The notes: generated from the sequence alone by a model not told the origin. Shown: positions 1 to 6,073, counted from the stretch's first letter. The stretch: DNA of 7,713 nucleotides from Ruminococcus sp. (GCA_022510985.1 JAFLSL010000040.1:1-7713); one strand, 5' to 3'. Numbers and translations are program-made.

Positions 1-983
1 ATACCCTTTATAATCTCCTCGATATCCGCGTCGCCGACGTTTATATCCTTAACATGGGTTTTCGAGAGGGTGTAGTTCAGTATTTTTTCAACGCTTACTT
101 TGTCGCTGTTAAAACGCACGCTCACGGTGTAGCCGTCGGTTTCAACCTCAACGTCGCCGTTTTTAAGGTTAAACTCGCTTAAATAATCGAGCTTTTTAAA
201 TTCCTCAAAATTTTGAGGAACAAACTTCATCTCACGCGACTGACCGTACTTCGATTTAAGCTCACTTATATCGCCGTCAAAGACCTTGTTGCCCTTGTCA
301 ATCATAACGATACGGTCGCATAGATTTTCGACATCCTGAAGGTCGTGAGTAGTCAGGATTACCGTCGTATTTTCCTCTGCATTAATCGCCTTTATTGCCT
401 TTCGGATATTGTCCTTAACAACAACGTCAAGACCGATTGTCGGCTCGTCTAAAAACAACACCTTTGGGCTATGCAAAAGCGACGCGGCTATATCGGCACG
501 CATACGCTGTCCGAGCGAAAGCGTTCTTACGGGACTTGTGATAAAGCTCTCAAGCTCCAAAACCTCATTTAAAAACGCCATTCGCTTTTTGTAGCTCTCG
601 TCATCCACCTCGTAAATTTCCTTTAGAACGGTGTAGGTTTCTCTGAGAGCTAAGTCCCACCAAAGCTGGGTGCGTTGTCCGAAAACAACGCCGATTTCCT
701 TTACGTAGTTTTTACGGTTTTTGTAGGGGATTTTTCCGTTTATTTCACATCTTCCGGAGGTTGGAGTTAAGATACCTGTGAGCATCTTAATTACGGTAGA
801 TTTTCCGGCACCGTTCGGGCCGATAAAGCCCAGAATTTCGCCTTTGTCAACGTGAAAGGAAATATCGTCAACTGCTGTGATAATCTCGTTTTTCGGCTTA
901 ATAAAGGATTTCAGACTTCCCTTTAAGCCGGGTTCTTTGATTGTTTTTTTGAATTCCTTTTTCAGGTTTTCAACGTAAATCAT
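1..983 (-). CDS. ABC-2 type exporter ATP-binding protein (COG4586-like), 3' end cut by window edge
   Basis: This is the cytoplasmic ATPase that powers an ABC-2 exporter. I read 327 residues from an ATG at 983-981, preceded by the ribosome binding site AAAGGAGA (998-991, minus strand). The frame is open to the left edge. The final residues IEEIIKG resemble the end of this family, so only a few residues are probably missing. Walker A GPNGAGKST is at residues 55-63, the Q-loop Gln at 103, the signature LSLGQ at 155-159, Walker B VLFLDEP at 175-181 and the H-loop His at 213. The N-terminal part KEPGLKGSLKS (17-27) and the stretch FGQRTQLWWDL (101-111) are, from memory, hallmarks of COG4586 ATPases, which pair with two ABC-2 permeases. 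Those permeases are not in the window and should lie past position 1. The substrate cannot be told from the sequence. An XRE-type regulator gene is transcribed divergently. Confidence 0.93.
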   Translation of the reverse strand, partial: MIYVENLKKEFKKTIKEPGLKGSLKSFIKPKNEIITAVDDISFHVDKGEILGFIGPNGAGKSTVIKMLTGILTPTSGRCEINGKIPYKNRKNYVKEIGVVFGQRTQLWWDLALRETYTVLKEIYEVDDESYKKRMAFLNEVLELESFITSPVRTLSLGQRMRADIAASLLHSPKVLFLDEPTIGLDVVVKDNIRKAIKAINAEENTTVILTTHDLQDVENLCDRIVMIDKGNKVFDGDISELKSKYGQSREMKFVPQNFEEFKKLDYLSEFNLKNGDVEVETDGYTVSVRFNSDKVSVEKILNYTLSKTHVKDINVGDADIEEIIKG

Positions 984-1027
984 TTTTTCATCTCCTTTGT
1001 AAATCATAGTAAAAAAGCAAACGGGCA

Positions 1028-1126
1028 GTGTCTATATATTTCGGGTTACAAATAAAAGTCAACCGCAGTTGCAAAGAAGATGACAGATAGACACGAACCT
1101 GTCACACAGCTGCTCTAACGTAGAGC
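1028..1126 (-). promoter_or_regulatory. Candidate structured leader RNA (5' hairpin plus H-type pseudoknot) of the ABC ATPase gene
   Basis: The predicted minus-strand transcript opens with a 6-bp hairpin GCUCUA-CGU-UAGAGC (1126-1112 region). Next, UGACAG (1104-1099) can pair with CUGUCA (1086-1081), closing a 12-nt loop. The 3' eight bases of that loop, GUGUCUAU (1094-1087), are perfectly complementary to AUAGACAC (1035-1028), giving an H-type pseudoknot with abutting stems of 6 and 8 bp. Between the two halves lie two mutually exclusive small hairpins: CAAC-UGCG-GUUG (1071-1060), or a bulged GGUU/AACC stem. A U-run follows at 1017-1012, then the ribosome binding site. I do not recognise it as a known riboswitch class. 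The pairings are seen in the sequence; function is inferred. Confidence 0.4.
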
Positions 1127-1127
1127 A
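1111..1127. repeat. 17-bp palindrome at the predicted start of the ABC transcript
   Basis: TGCTCTA-ACG-TAGAGCA is a perfect 7-bp inverted repeat with a 3-bp centre. It covers the predicted +1 of the minus-strand promoter. It could be a repressor operator, or simply the DNA of the 5'-terminal hairpin that protects the leader RNA. The sequence does not separate these readings. Confidence 0.5.
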
Positions 1128-1132
1128 ACAAA

Positions 1133-1162
1133 ATTATAACGTATGTTCTAGTATTTTTTCAA
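1133..1162 (-). promoter_or_regulatory. Sigma-A-like promoter for the ABC ATPase gene
   Basis: On the minus strand there is a -35 box TTGAAA (1162-1157), an 18-bp spacer and a perfect -10 box TATAAT (1138-1133). The predicted transcription start is near 1126, giving a leader of about 143 nt before the ATG at 983. One arm of a 9-bp inverted repeat lies inside the spacer, as expected for an operator. Confidence 0.7.
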
Positions 1163-1182
1163 GATGTTTATTTTAGAACATA
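1142..1182. promoter_or_regulatory. Split inverted repeat flanking the -35 box of the ABC promoter (candidate operator)
   Basis: TATGTTCTA (1142-1150) and TAGAACATA (1174-1182) are perfect 9-bp inverted arms separated by 23 bp. The left arm sits in the spacer of the minus-strand promoter, and the right arm lies just upstream of its -35 box. This placement fits two regulator binding sites about three helical turns apart. Each arm starts a GAACATA sequence that also resembles half of a Gram-positive LexA box, but neither site is a complete box. Confidence 0.4.
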
Positions 1183-1187
1183 TCTTT

Positions 1188-1204
1188 TATCCCAAAACGG
1201 GATA
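1188..1204. promoter_or_regulatory. Candidate operator 1 of the XRE regulator
   Basis: TATCCCAAAACGGGATA has perfect 6-bp arms around a 5-bp centre. It shares the pattern TATnCCnnnnCGGnATA with the palindrome at 1212-1228, with centres 24 bp apart. Two related palindromes in front of a small Cro/CI-type gene are the usual layout of autoregulatory sites. The binding protein is inferred. Confidence 0.45.
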
Positions 1205-1210
1205 TTTGCA

Positions 1211-1230
1211 TTATACCGTTTCGGTATAAT
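1211..1230 (+). promoter_or_regulatory. Candidate operator 2 overlapping the -10 box of the XRE regulator gene
   Basis: TTATACCG-TTT-CGGTATAA (1211-1229) is a perfect 8-bp inverted repeat. Its right arm contains the plus-strand -10 box TATAAT (1225-1230), so a protein bound here would block RNA polymerase. I find no good -35 box at the normal spacing, so the promoter is probably weak or needs activation. The gene starts 22 bp downstream of the -10 box. Confidence 0.5.
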
Positions 1231-1251
1231 AAAGTCAAGAGGTGATGTAAC

Positions 1252-1461
1252 GTGAATTTCAGACTTAAAGAGCTACGCACACAAAAGCACCTGTCGCAGA
1301 CGCGTCTCGCACTCGACCTCAATATGAACCAAAACACCATCTGCCGTTACGAAACAGGCGTCAGAGAAGCGGACTACAAAACGCTTATAATCCTTGCCGA
1401 TTATTTTGACGTATCAATCGACTACCTACTCGGCAGAACAGATAATCCGAATATGAATTGA
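1252..1461 (+). CDS. Small XRE/Cro-CI family transcriptional regulator
   Basis: This is a 69-residue DNA-binding protein made of almost nothing but an HTH_3 domain. Residues 4-60 run as RLKELRTQKHLSQ (helices 1-2), the recognition region around NMNQNTICRYETG (24-36), then helices 4-5 and the typical ending DYFDVSIDYLLGRTD (50-64). The start is GTG at 1252, supported by the ribosome binding site AGAGGTGAT (1238-1246) five bases upstream; no ATG lies nearby in frame. The gene is divergent from the ABC exporter ATPase and is preceded by two related palindromes. I infer that it represses itself and perhaps the exporter operon. There is no sensor domain, so any signal would have to act through oligomerisation, a partner or stability. 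It ends in its own terminator, so it is not co-transcribed with the RND pump. Confidence 0.9.
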   Translation: MNFRLKELRTQKHLSQTRLALDLNMNQNTICRYETGVREADYKTLIILADYFDVSIDYLLGRTDNPNMN

Positions 1462-1477
1462 GTTTCAAACATAAAAT

Positions 1478-1516
1478 GGCTGTTGCAGAACAAATTTTGC
1501 AACGGCTTTTCATTTT
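1478..1516 (+). terminator. Intrinsic terminator after the XRE regulator gene
   Basis: A stem of about 12-13 bp (GGCTGTTGCAGAA pairing with TTTTGCAACGGCT, with G-U wobbles) closes a CAAA loop at 1491-1494. It is followed by the T-rich run TTTTCATTTT (1507-1516). It lies 16 bp after the regulator's stop codon. Confidence 0.8.
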
Positions 1517-1531
1517 GTTGCATAAGATTTC

Positions 1532-1560
1532 TTGATTTGAGATTTATAGTGTGCTACAAT
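1532..1560 (+). promoter_or_regulatory. Extended -10 promoter of the RND pump gene
   Basis: The -35 box is TTGATT (1532-1537), the spacer is 17 bp, and the -10 box is TACAAT (1555-1560), preceded by TGC (1552-1554), an extended -10 element. The predicted start of transcription is near 1567, leaving a leader of about 60 nt. Confidence 0.7.
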
Positions 1561-1573
1561 TGGATGGATTTGG

Positions 1574-1597
1574 CAAATACTATTACAAATACTATTA
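1574..1597. repeat. Perfect 12-bp tandem repeat in the RND pump leader
   Basis: CAAATACTATTA occurs twice with no gap (1574-1585 and 1586-1597). It starts a few bases after the predicted transcription start of the RND gene. It may be a pair of direct-repeat binding sites for a regulator, or a slippage duplication that changes leader length. No family of binding protein is evident. Confidence 0.8.
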
Positions 1598-1627
1598 AAT
1601 ATATTTATATAAAGGATTGACCGTAGT

Positions 1628-4600
1628 ATGACAAAATTTTTCGTAAAAAAGCCGTACTTTATGATTGTTGCAATCATAATGGTGCTTATAATCGGTTCGG
1701 TGAGCCTAAGCTCTATGCAAACCGACCTTCTCCCCGACCTCGAGCTGCCGTATATCGCGGTTATTACAACTGAAATCGGAGCGTCACCCGAAAAGGTTGA
1801 GAAGGACGTTACCGAGGTTTTGGAAAGCTCCCTCGGAACACTCAGCGGCGTTGAAGAAGTAACCAGCAACTCGTCCAACAACTACGGAATTGTTATGCTC
1901 AGCTTTGCGGATAATACCGATATGGACTCAGCTTTAGTCCGCGTTTCAAAGACGCTGAACTCTCTTGATTTGCCTGATGAATGCGGCACGCCGAACATCT
2001 TAGAAATCAGTATGGATGTTTTGGCGACAATATACGCCGATGTAAACCACAAGGATATGGACATTAAGGAGCTGTCCGAATTTACAGAGAAAACCATAAA
2101 GCCCTATCTTGAAAAGCAAGAAGGCGTTGCGAGCGTATCGGCAAACGGTCTTATCAAAGACAGCGTGGAAATTCGCCTGAACAGCAAAAAAATTGACAGA
2201 ATAAACGGAAAAATACTCGCTAAAACGAACTCAAAGCTCGCCGAGGCCGACGACGAAATTTCAACCTCAAAGAGCAAGCTCCGCGAAAGCAAAAAGAAAT
2301 TAGAAGAAAGCGAAAAGGAGCTTTCAAAACAGCAGAAAAAGACAAACAAAAAGCTTGGAGATGCTTCCGCCCAGCTTACAAAAGCTCAGGCTACAAAGGC
2401 AGCGTACGACTCGGGTCTTGCCAGCTTAAAGGCGGCTAAAGCCGCTTTAGAGGCTGAGAAAAAGGCCTACGAGGACGCTAAAATCAAAGACACCTACAGC
2501 ACCCTGAATTCTACCCTCGCAAGCCTGAACCAGTCGCTTTCGCCGGTTTCGCAGGCGGCAGGAGTAACGGTACCGTCATCTGTAAAGGAGGCGGTTCAAA
2601 ATCCCGACGATTTTAAGTCTTTTATAAGCTTTATGAATCAAAACGGCTACGGCGATCAGGTAGCCGCACTTAAGATTGACGACCTTAAAAAGGTTTACAA
2701 TGTTGTCGAGGTGCGTATCCCTCAAATCGACACCGAGGTTGCAAATTTAGAGGTAGAGATAAAGGCACAGGAGGCTGTTATCTCAACGCTCGGCAAAAAA
2801 CTCAAAAACCTTGACAGTGCACAGTCGCAGTCAACGTCGGCGGGACTGACCGCCGCGGCTACGTTCGGTGCAGGTCAGGCAAAAATAAATTCTGCAAAAA
2901 CAGAAATTACAAATGCAGAAAAAGAACTTAAAAACGCTGAGGAAAAGCTTGACGATTCCATCAAAGCCGCAAAAGAAAATTCAAATTTAAATGCACTTTT
3001 AACCCTCGACACGCTTTCACAGCTTATCAGTGCACAGAATTTTTCGATGCCCGCGGGTTATATTGAAGACAAAGAATCTAACCAATGGCTTGTCGAGGTA
3101 AACGAAAAATTTGAAAACCCGAAACAACTCAAAAACCTTGTGCTGACAAAGCTCGACGGTGTCGGAAAAATCCGCCTTAAAGACGTTGCGGATATCTCCG
3201 TTATCGACAATATCGGAGAAGCCTACAGCAAGGTAAACGGCGAGGACGCGGTAATGATTTCCGTTTACAAGGCAAGCACCGCTAACACAAGCACCGTTTC
3301 CGACAGAATTCAAAACGCGTTTGATGAGCTTGAAAGCAAATACGACGGGCTTTCATTTACAAATATGATGAACCAAGGCTCGTACATTACAAGAATTATA
3401 AACACCGTTTTAAGCAGTATTCTCATCGGTGCGATACTAGCTATTTTAGTTCTCGCACTTTTCTTAAAATCCGTAAAACCGACCATTGTCGTTGCGTTCA
3501 GTATTCCGTTCAGCGTAATGTTCGCACTGATTATTATGTATTTCTCGGGAATTAACATCAATGTTATGTCGCTTGCGGGACTTTGCATAAGCATCGGTAT
3601 GCTTGTCGATAACTCGGTCGTTGTAATGGAAAACATTTTCCGATTAAGGCAAAAGGGCGTTCCCGCACCCCGTGCGGCAGTTCAGGGAACAAAACAGGTT
3701 GCCGCTCCGATAATCGCCTCGACCGCAACCACAATCTGCGTGTTCCTTCCGATGGTCTACACAACGGGCATGATAGCTCAGCTTTTAATTCCGTTCGCGT
3801 TTACGATTTCTTACGCACTCGTAGCGTCGCTGCTCGTTGCACTTACCGTTGTGCCGACGCTCGGGTTTATGCTCCTTAAAAACACTAAGGAAAGAAAAGA
3901 AAATTGGTTTGATAAACTTAAAAATGCATACGCTAAGGCTCTCTCGCTTTGCCTAAATCACAAGGCAATCTCGATTATTGTTTCTGTCGCACTTTTAGCA
4001 ATCTGCATTTTCCAAACTTTTAACACGGGAATTGTTATGATTGACAACGCCGAAAGCAATCAGATTTCGGTATCAATGACGCTTGAGGACGATACAACTA
4101 AAAAGGACGCATACAAAACCGCTGACGAAGTTATGGATATTCTTATGAATATCAAAGGAATTTCAAAAATCAGTGCACTTGACGGCAACACGGGAATTAT
4201 GTCGAGCATAATCGGCTCGGGAGTTTCCGATAACTATACAACTTTCTCGTTTAGTGTCCTTACCGACGACGATGTAAAAACTACAAATGAATACAAACGA
4301 ATTCGTCAGGAAATCGAAGAAAAAACAAAGAATATAAAGTGCAAGGAAATTTCCACCGCATCTTCGGCTATGGGCAGTAAGTCATCACTTTCCGATACGG
4401 GCTTAACCGTAAACATCTACGGCGACGACAAGGATAAGCTTATAAAAATCAGCGAAGATGTTATGAAAATGATGAAGGAAATTAAGGGAGTTGAAACTGT
4501 TCAAAACGGCATTACCGAGGCGGACAAAACCCTGAAACTTCACATAAACAGAAACAAGGCCGCGGAATACGGGCTGACCGTTGCACAGATTTTCCAGCAA

Positions 4601-5572
4601 ATCGCTACAAAAGCGACTACCGAGAAAAACGCTCTCACTATGAGGCTGGGCGATAAGGATGTTGACGTTACGATTGTAGATAAAACTAACAAGCTGACCT
4701 ACGAAAATATTCTTAAGCTTAAAATTGAAACGACAACTAAAAACGCAAACGGCGAGGACGTTAAGAAAAAATATAAGCTCGAAAAATTCGCAACCGCCGA
4801 GGACGGCTATACTATGGACAGCATAAGAAGAGTAAATCAGCGGACTTACCTTTCTGTAACAGCTGAAATCGGCGAGCAATACAATTCGGCTCTGCTTTCA
4901 AGAGACATGCAGAAAAAGCTCGACAGCTACAAAGCTCCGTCGGGCTATGAGGTTGAAATTGCCGGCTCATCAATACAGATTACGGATATGCTCAATCAAA
5001 TGCTTCAGGCGATTTTGCTCGGATTTTTGCTTATCTATCTTATAATGGTAGCACAGTTCCAGAGTTTTCTCTCTCCGTTTATCGTTATCTTTACCGTACC
5101 GCTTGCGTTTACGGGCGGAATGATAGGCCTCGGGCTATTCGGAATGACGATTTCGTCAATGTCACTTATGGGCTTTATGATTCTTATGGGTACGGTTGTA
5201 AACAACGGTATTGTATTTGTCGATTACGCAAACAAGCTCAGACTGCACGGAGTTGACAAACGCAAGGCTTTAATTGAAACGGGAAAAACCAGAATGCGTC
5301 CGATTCTTATGACTGCACTTACGACAATTCTCTCAATGAGTGTAATGGTATTCTCTCAGGACGCAGGAAACGCAATGCAACGCAGTATGGCGGTTGTAGT
5401 AAGCGTAGGACTTCTTTATTCAACGATTATGACGCTATTTATCGTTCCTGTTATGTACGATATACTCTACAGAAAACAGCCGAAGGAAATTGACGTCGGC
5501 GACAAGCTGGACGATGAAATGGACGAAACCGAAGAAGAGGCAAAAAACATATTCAACAACACAGCAGAATAA
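1628..5572 (+). CDS. RND superfamily efflux pump with a large coiled-coil insertion in the porter domain
   Basis: This is a 1314-residue cytoplasmic-membrane pump of the AcrB/SwrC type, expected to export drugs, surfactants or lipids using the proton gradient. TM1 is near residues 10-29, TM2-6 near 588-748, TM7 near 777-798 and TM8-12 near 1121-1279, with two extracellular porter regions between. TM4 carries LVDNS (D661, N662) and TM10 carries VVNNG (N1192, N1193). Thus one aspartate of the AcrB D407/D408 pair is kept, while D408 and K940 are replaced by Asn. The usual length is about 1030-1060; the excess is an insert of roughly residues 192-455 of Lys/Glu/Ala/Ser-rich helices, placed between VEIRLNSKKIDRING and LTLDTLSQLISAQN. 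The acidic tail (1285-1314) is probably cytoplasmic. The start ATG follows AAAGGA (1611-1616) at 11 bases, slightly far, but no other in-frame start fits. The gene stands alone between promoter and terminator, with no membrane fusion gene. The substrate is unknown. Confidence 0.93.
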   Translation: MTKFFVKKPYFMIVAIIMVLIIGSVSLSSMQTDLLPDLELPYIAVITTEIGASPEKVEKDVTEVLESSLGTLSGVEEVTSNSSNNYGIVMLSFADNTDMDSALVRVSKTLNSLDLPDECGTPNILEISMDVLATIYADVNHKDMDIKELSEFTEKTIKPYLEKQEGVASVSANGLIKDSVEIRLNSKKIDRINGKILAKTNSKLAEADDEISTSKSKLRESKKKLEESEKELSKQQKKTNKKLGDASAQLTKAQATKAAYDSGLASLKAAKAALEAEKKAYEDAKIKDTYSTLNSTLASLNQSLSPVSQAAGVTVPSSVKEAVQNPDDFKSFISFMNQNGYGDQVAALKIDDLKKVYNVVEVRIPQIDTEVANLEVEIKAQEAVISTLGKKLKNLDSAQSQSTSAGLTAAATFGAGQAKINSAKTEITNAEKELKNAEEKLDDSIKAAKENSNLNALLTLDTLSQLISAQNFSMPAGYIEDKESNQWLVEVNEKFENPKQLKNLVLTKLDGVGKIRLKDVADISVIDNIGEAYSKVNGEDAVMISVYKASTANTSTVSDRIQNAFDELESKYDGLSFTNMMNQGSYITRIINTVLSSILIGAILAILVLALFLKSVKPTIVVAFSIPFSVMFALIIMYFSGININVMSLAGLCISIGMLVDNSVVVMENIFRLRQKGVPAPRAAVQGTKQVAAPIIASTATTICVFLPMVYTTGMIAQLLIPFAFTISYALVASLLVALTVVPTLGFMLLKNTKERKENWFDKLKNAYAKALSLCLNHKAISIIVSVALLAICIFQTFNTGIVMIDNAESNQISVSMTLEDDTTKKDAYKTADEVMDILMNIKGISKISALDGNTGIMSSIIGSGVSDNYTTFSFSVLTDDDVKTTNEYKRIRQEIEEKTKNIKCKEISTASSAMGSKSSLSDTGLTVNIYGDDKDKLIKISEDVMKMMKEIKGVETVQNGITEADKTLKLHINRNKAAEYGLTVAQIFQQIATKATTEKNALTMRLGDKDVDVTIVDKTNKLTYENILKLKIETTTKNANGEDVKKKYKLEKFATAEDGYTMDSIRRVNQRTYLSVTAEIGEQYNSALLSRDMQKKLDSYKAPSGYEVEIAGSSIQITDMLNQMLQAILLGFLLIYLIMVAQFQSFLSPFIVIFTVPLAFTGGMIGLGLFGMTISSMSLMGFMILMGTVVNNGIVFVDYANKLRLHGVDKRKALIETGKTRMRPILMTALTTILSMSVMVFSQDAGNAMQRSMAVVVSVGLLYSTIMTLFIVPVMYDILYRKQPKEIDVGDKLDDEMDETEEEAKNIFNNTAE

Positions 5573-5578
5573 ACTAAA

Positions 5579-5611
5579 CGGCTCAAGGCAAAAGCTTTGA
5601 GCTGTTTTTTT
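5579..5611 (+). terminator. Intrinsic terminator after the RND pump gene
   Basis: An 11-bp stem (CGGCTCAAGGC pairing with GCTTTGAGCTG, including G-U pairs) closes an AAAA loop (5590-5593) and is followed by seven Ts (5605-5611). It separates the RND gene from the arsenic operon. Confidence 0.9.
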
Positions 5612-5625
5612 ACAGTAAAAATTCA

Positions 5626-5654
5626 TTGACAATTATCTATATGTTGCATATAAT
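5626..5654 (+). promoter_or_regulatory. Consensus promoter of the arsenic resistance operon
   Basis: A perfect -35 box TTGACA (5626-5631) and a perfect -10 box TATAAT (5649-5654) are separated by 17 bp. It is an ideal sigma-A-type promoter, so it must be held down by repression. The inverted repeats over the spacer and -10 box supply the site. No second promoter was seen between the ars genes. Confidence 0.9.
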
Positions 5655-5674
5655 ATAGATAGATAATCGTCTAT
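5632..5674. promoter_or_regulatory. Nested inverted repeats, probable ArsR operator
   Basis: ATTATCTAT (5632-5640) and ATAGATAAT (5659-5667) form perfect 9-bp arms. Inside them ATCTATAT (5635-5642) pairs with ATATAGAT (5653-5660), and ATATG-TTG-CATAT (5639-5651) is a compact palindrome. A further ATAGA/TCTAT pair spans 5659-5674. All cover the spacer, the -10 box and the start region of the ars promoter. AT-rich inverted repeats over the -10 region are the usual binding sites of ArsR/SmtB repressors. Which pair of arms is contacted cannot be decided by eye. Confidence 0.65.
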
Positions 5675-5676
5675 GT

Positions 5677-5683
5677 GAGGTGA
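5677..5683 (+). promoter_or_regulatory. Ribosome binding site that places the arsR start at TTG 5689
   Basis: GAGGTGA matches the 16S rRNA tail and lies five bases before TTG 5689. The longer in-frame start, GTG 5680, is itself part of this motif and has no ribosome binding site of its own. Confidence 0.7.
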
Positions 5684-5688
5684 AAACA

Positions 5689-5997
5689 TTGCAGTTAAGC
5701 GAAAAAAGAACCGCAGAAATTTTCAAGGCATTGAGCGACGAAAACCGCATACGAATTTTAAAGTTGCTGCAAAGCGGAGAGAAATGTGCTTGTGTGCTGC
5801 TCGACAGCCTGAAAATAACACAACCGACACTATCTCACCATATGAAAATACTCTGCGATTCCGCTATTGTCGTTGGACGTAAAGAAGGAAAATGGACGCA
5901 TTATTCCATTTCTCCCGAGGGTGCGTCTACCGCTGTTAAATACTTACAGGAGCTTACAAAGGTAACTCGTGATGATAAGTCGTGTTGTGAAAAGTAA
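5689..5997 (+). CDS. arsR: ArsR/SmtB family arsenic-responsive repressor
   Basis: This is a 102-residue winged-helix repressor that should release DNA on binding As(III) or Sb(III) and so switch on the operon it heads. The N-terminal stretch EIFKALSDENRIRILKLL (10-27) is typical of ArsR. The metal-site helix reads EKCACVLL (31-38), giving C33 and C35 of the classical CxC site; the third cysteine of E. coli ArsR (its C37) is absent. The recognition helix is in ITQPTLSHHMKIL (43-55), followed by C56 and the wing GRKEGKWTHYSI (63-74). The tail ends SCCEK with adjacent C99 and C100, which could complete or add a thiol site. The start is TTG, chosen because GAGGTGA sits five bases upstream; GTG 5680 would add three residues. 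The permease gene follows after 76 bp without a terminator. Arsenic as inducer is inferred from the cysteines and the ACR3 neighbour. Confidence 0.92.
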   Translation: MQLSEKRTAEIFKALSDENRIRILKLLQSGEKCACVLLDSLKITQPTLSHHMKILCDSAIVVGRKEGKWTHYSISPEGASTAVKYLQELTKVTRDDKSCCEK

Positions 5998-6073
5998 TTA
6001 TGTCAAACGCTTTTTTCATGACTGATTAAACCTAAAATGCATTTATTTATAACTATTAATCGGAGGTTATTGT

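Noticed and set aside
409..594. A 61-codon plus-strand frame at the left of the window
   Set aside because: It lies antisense to the signature and Walker B region of the ABC ATPase, whose motifs are unmistakable.
1005..1035. Possible intrinsic terminator at the U-run (1017-1012) in the exporter leader
   Set aside because: The 8-bp stem ends 10 bases before the U-run and no GC-rich hairpin abuts it, so classical termination is not supported.
1059..1094. An 11-codon frame from GTG on the minus strand in the exporter leader (MSICHLLCNCG), possible leader peptide
   Set aside because: There is only a weak AGG upstream at poor spacing, the frame overlaps both pseudoknot stems, and there is no sign of an attenuation design.
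1510..1881. A 123-codon minus-strand frame across the RND promoter and 5' end
   Set aside because: It runs antisense to a strongly supported gene, has no family-like sequence, and reads through the promoter and terminator.
4403..4879. A 158-codon minus-strand frame inside the RND gene
   Set aside because: It is a reverse-strand shadow of the pump's coding sequence, with no ribosome binding site or recognisable domain; the other antisense frames in 1882-5632 are the same kind.
5998..6073. Possible terminator or second promoter between arsR and the ArsP-type gene
   Set aside because: There is a short T-run (TTTTTT) but no stem before it, and no -35/-10 pair at proper spacing; the genes are most simply one operon.
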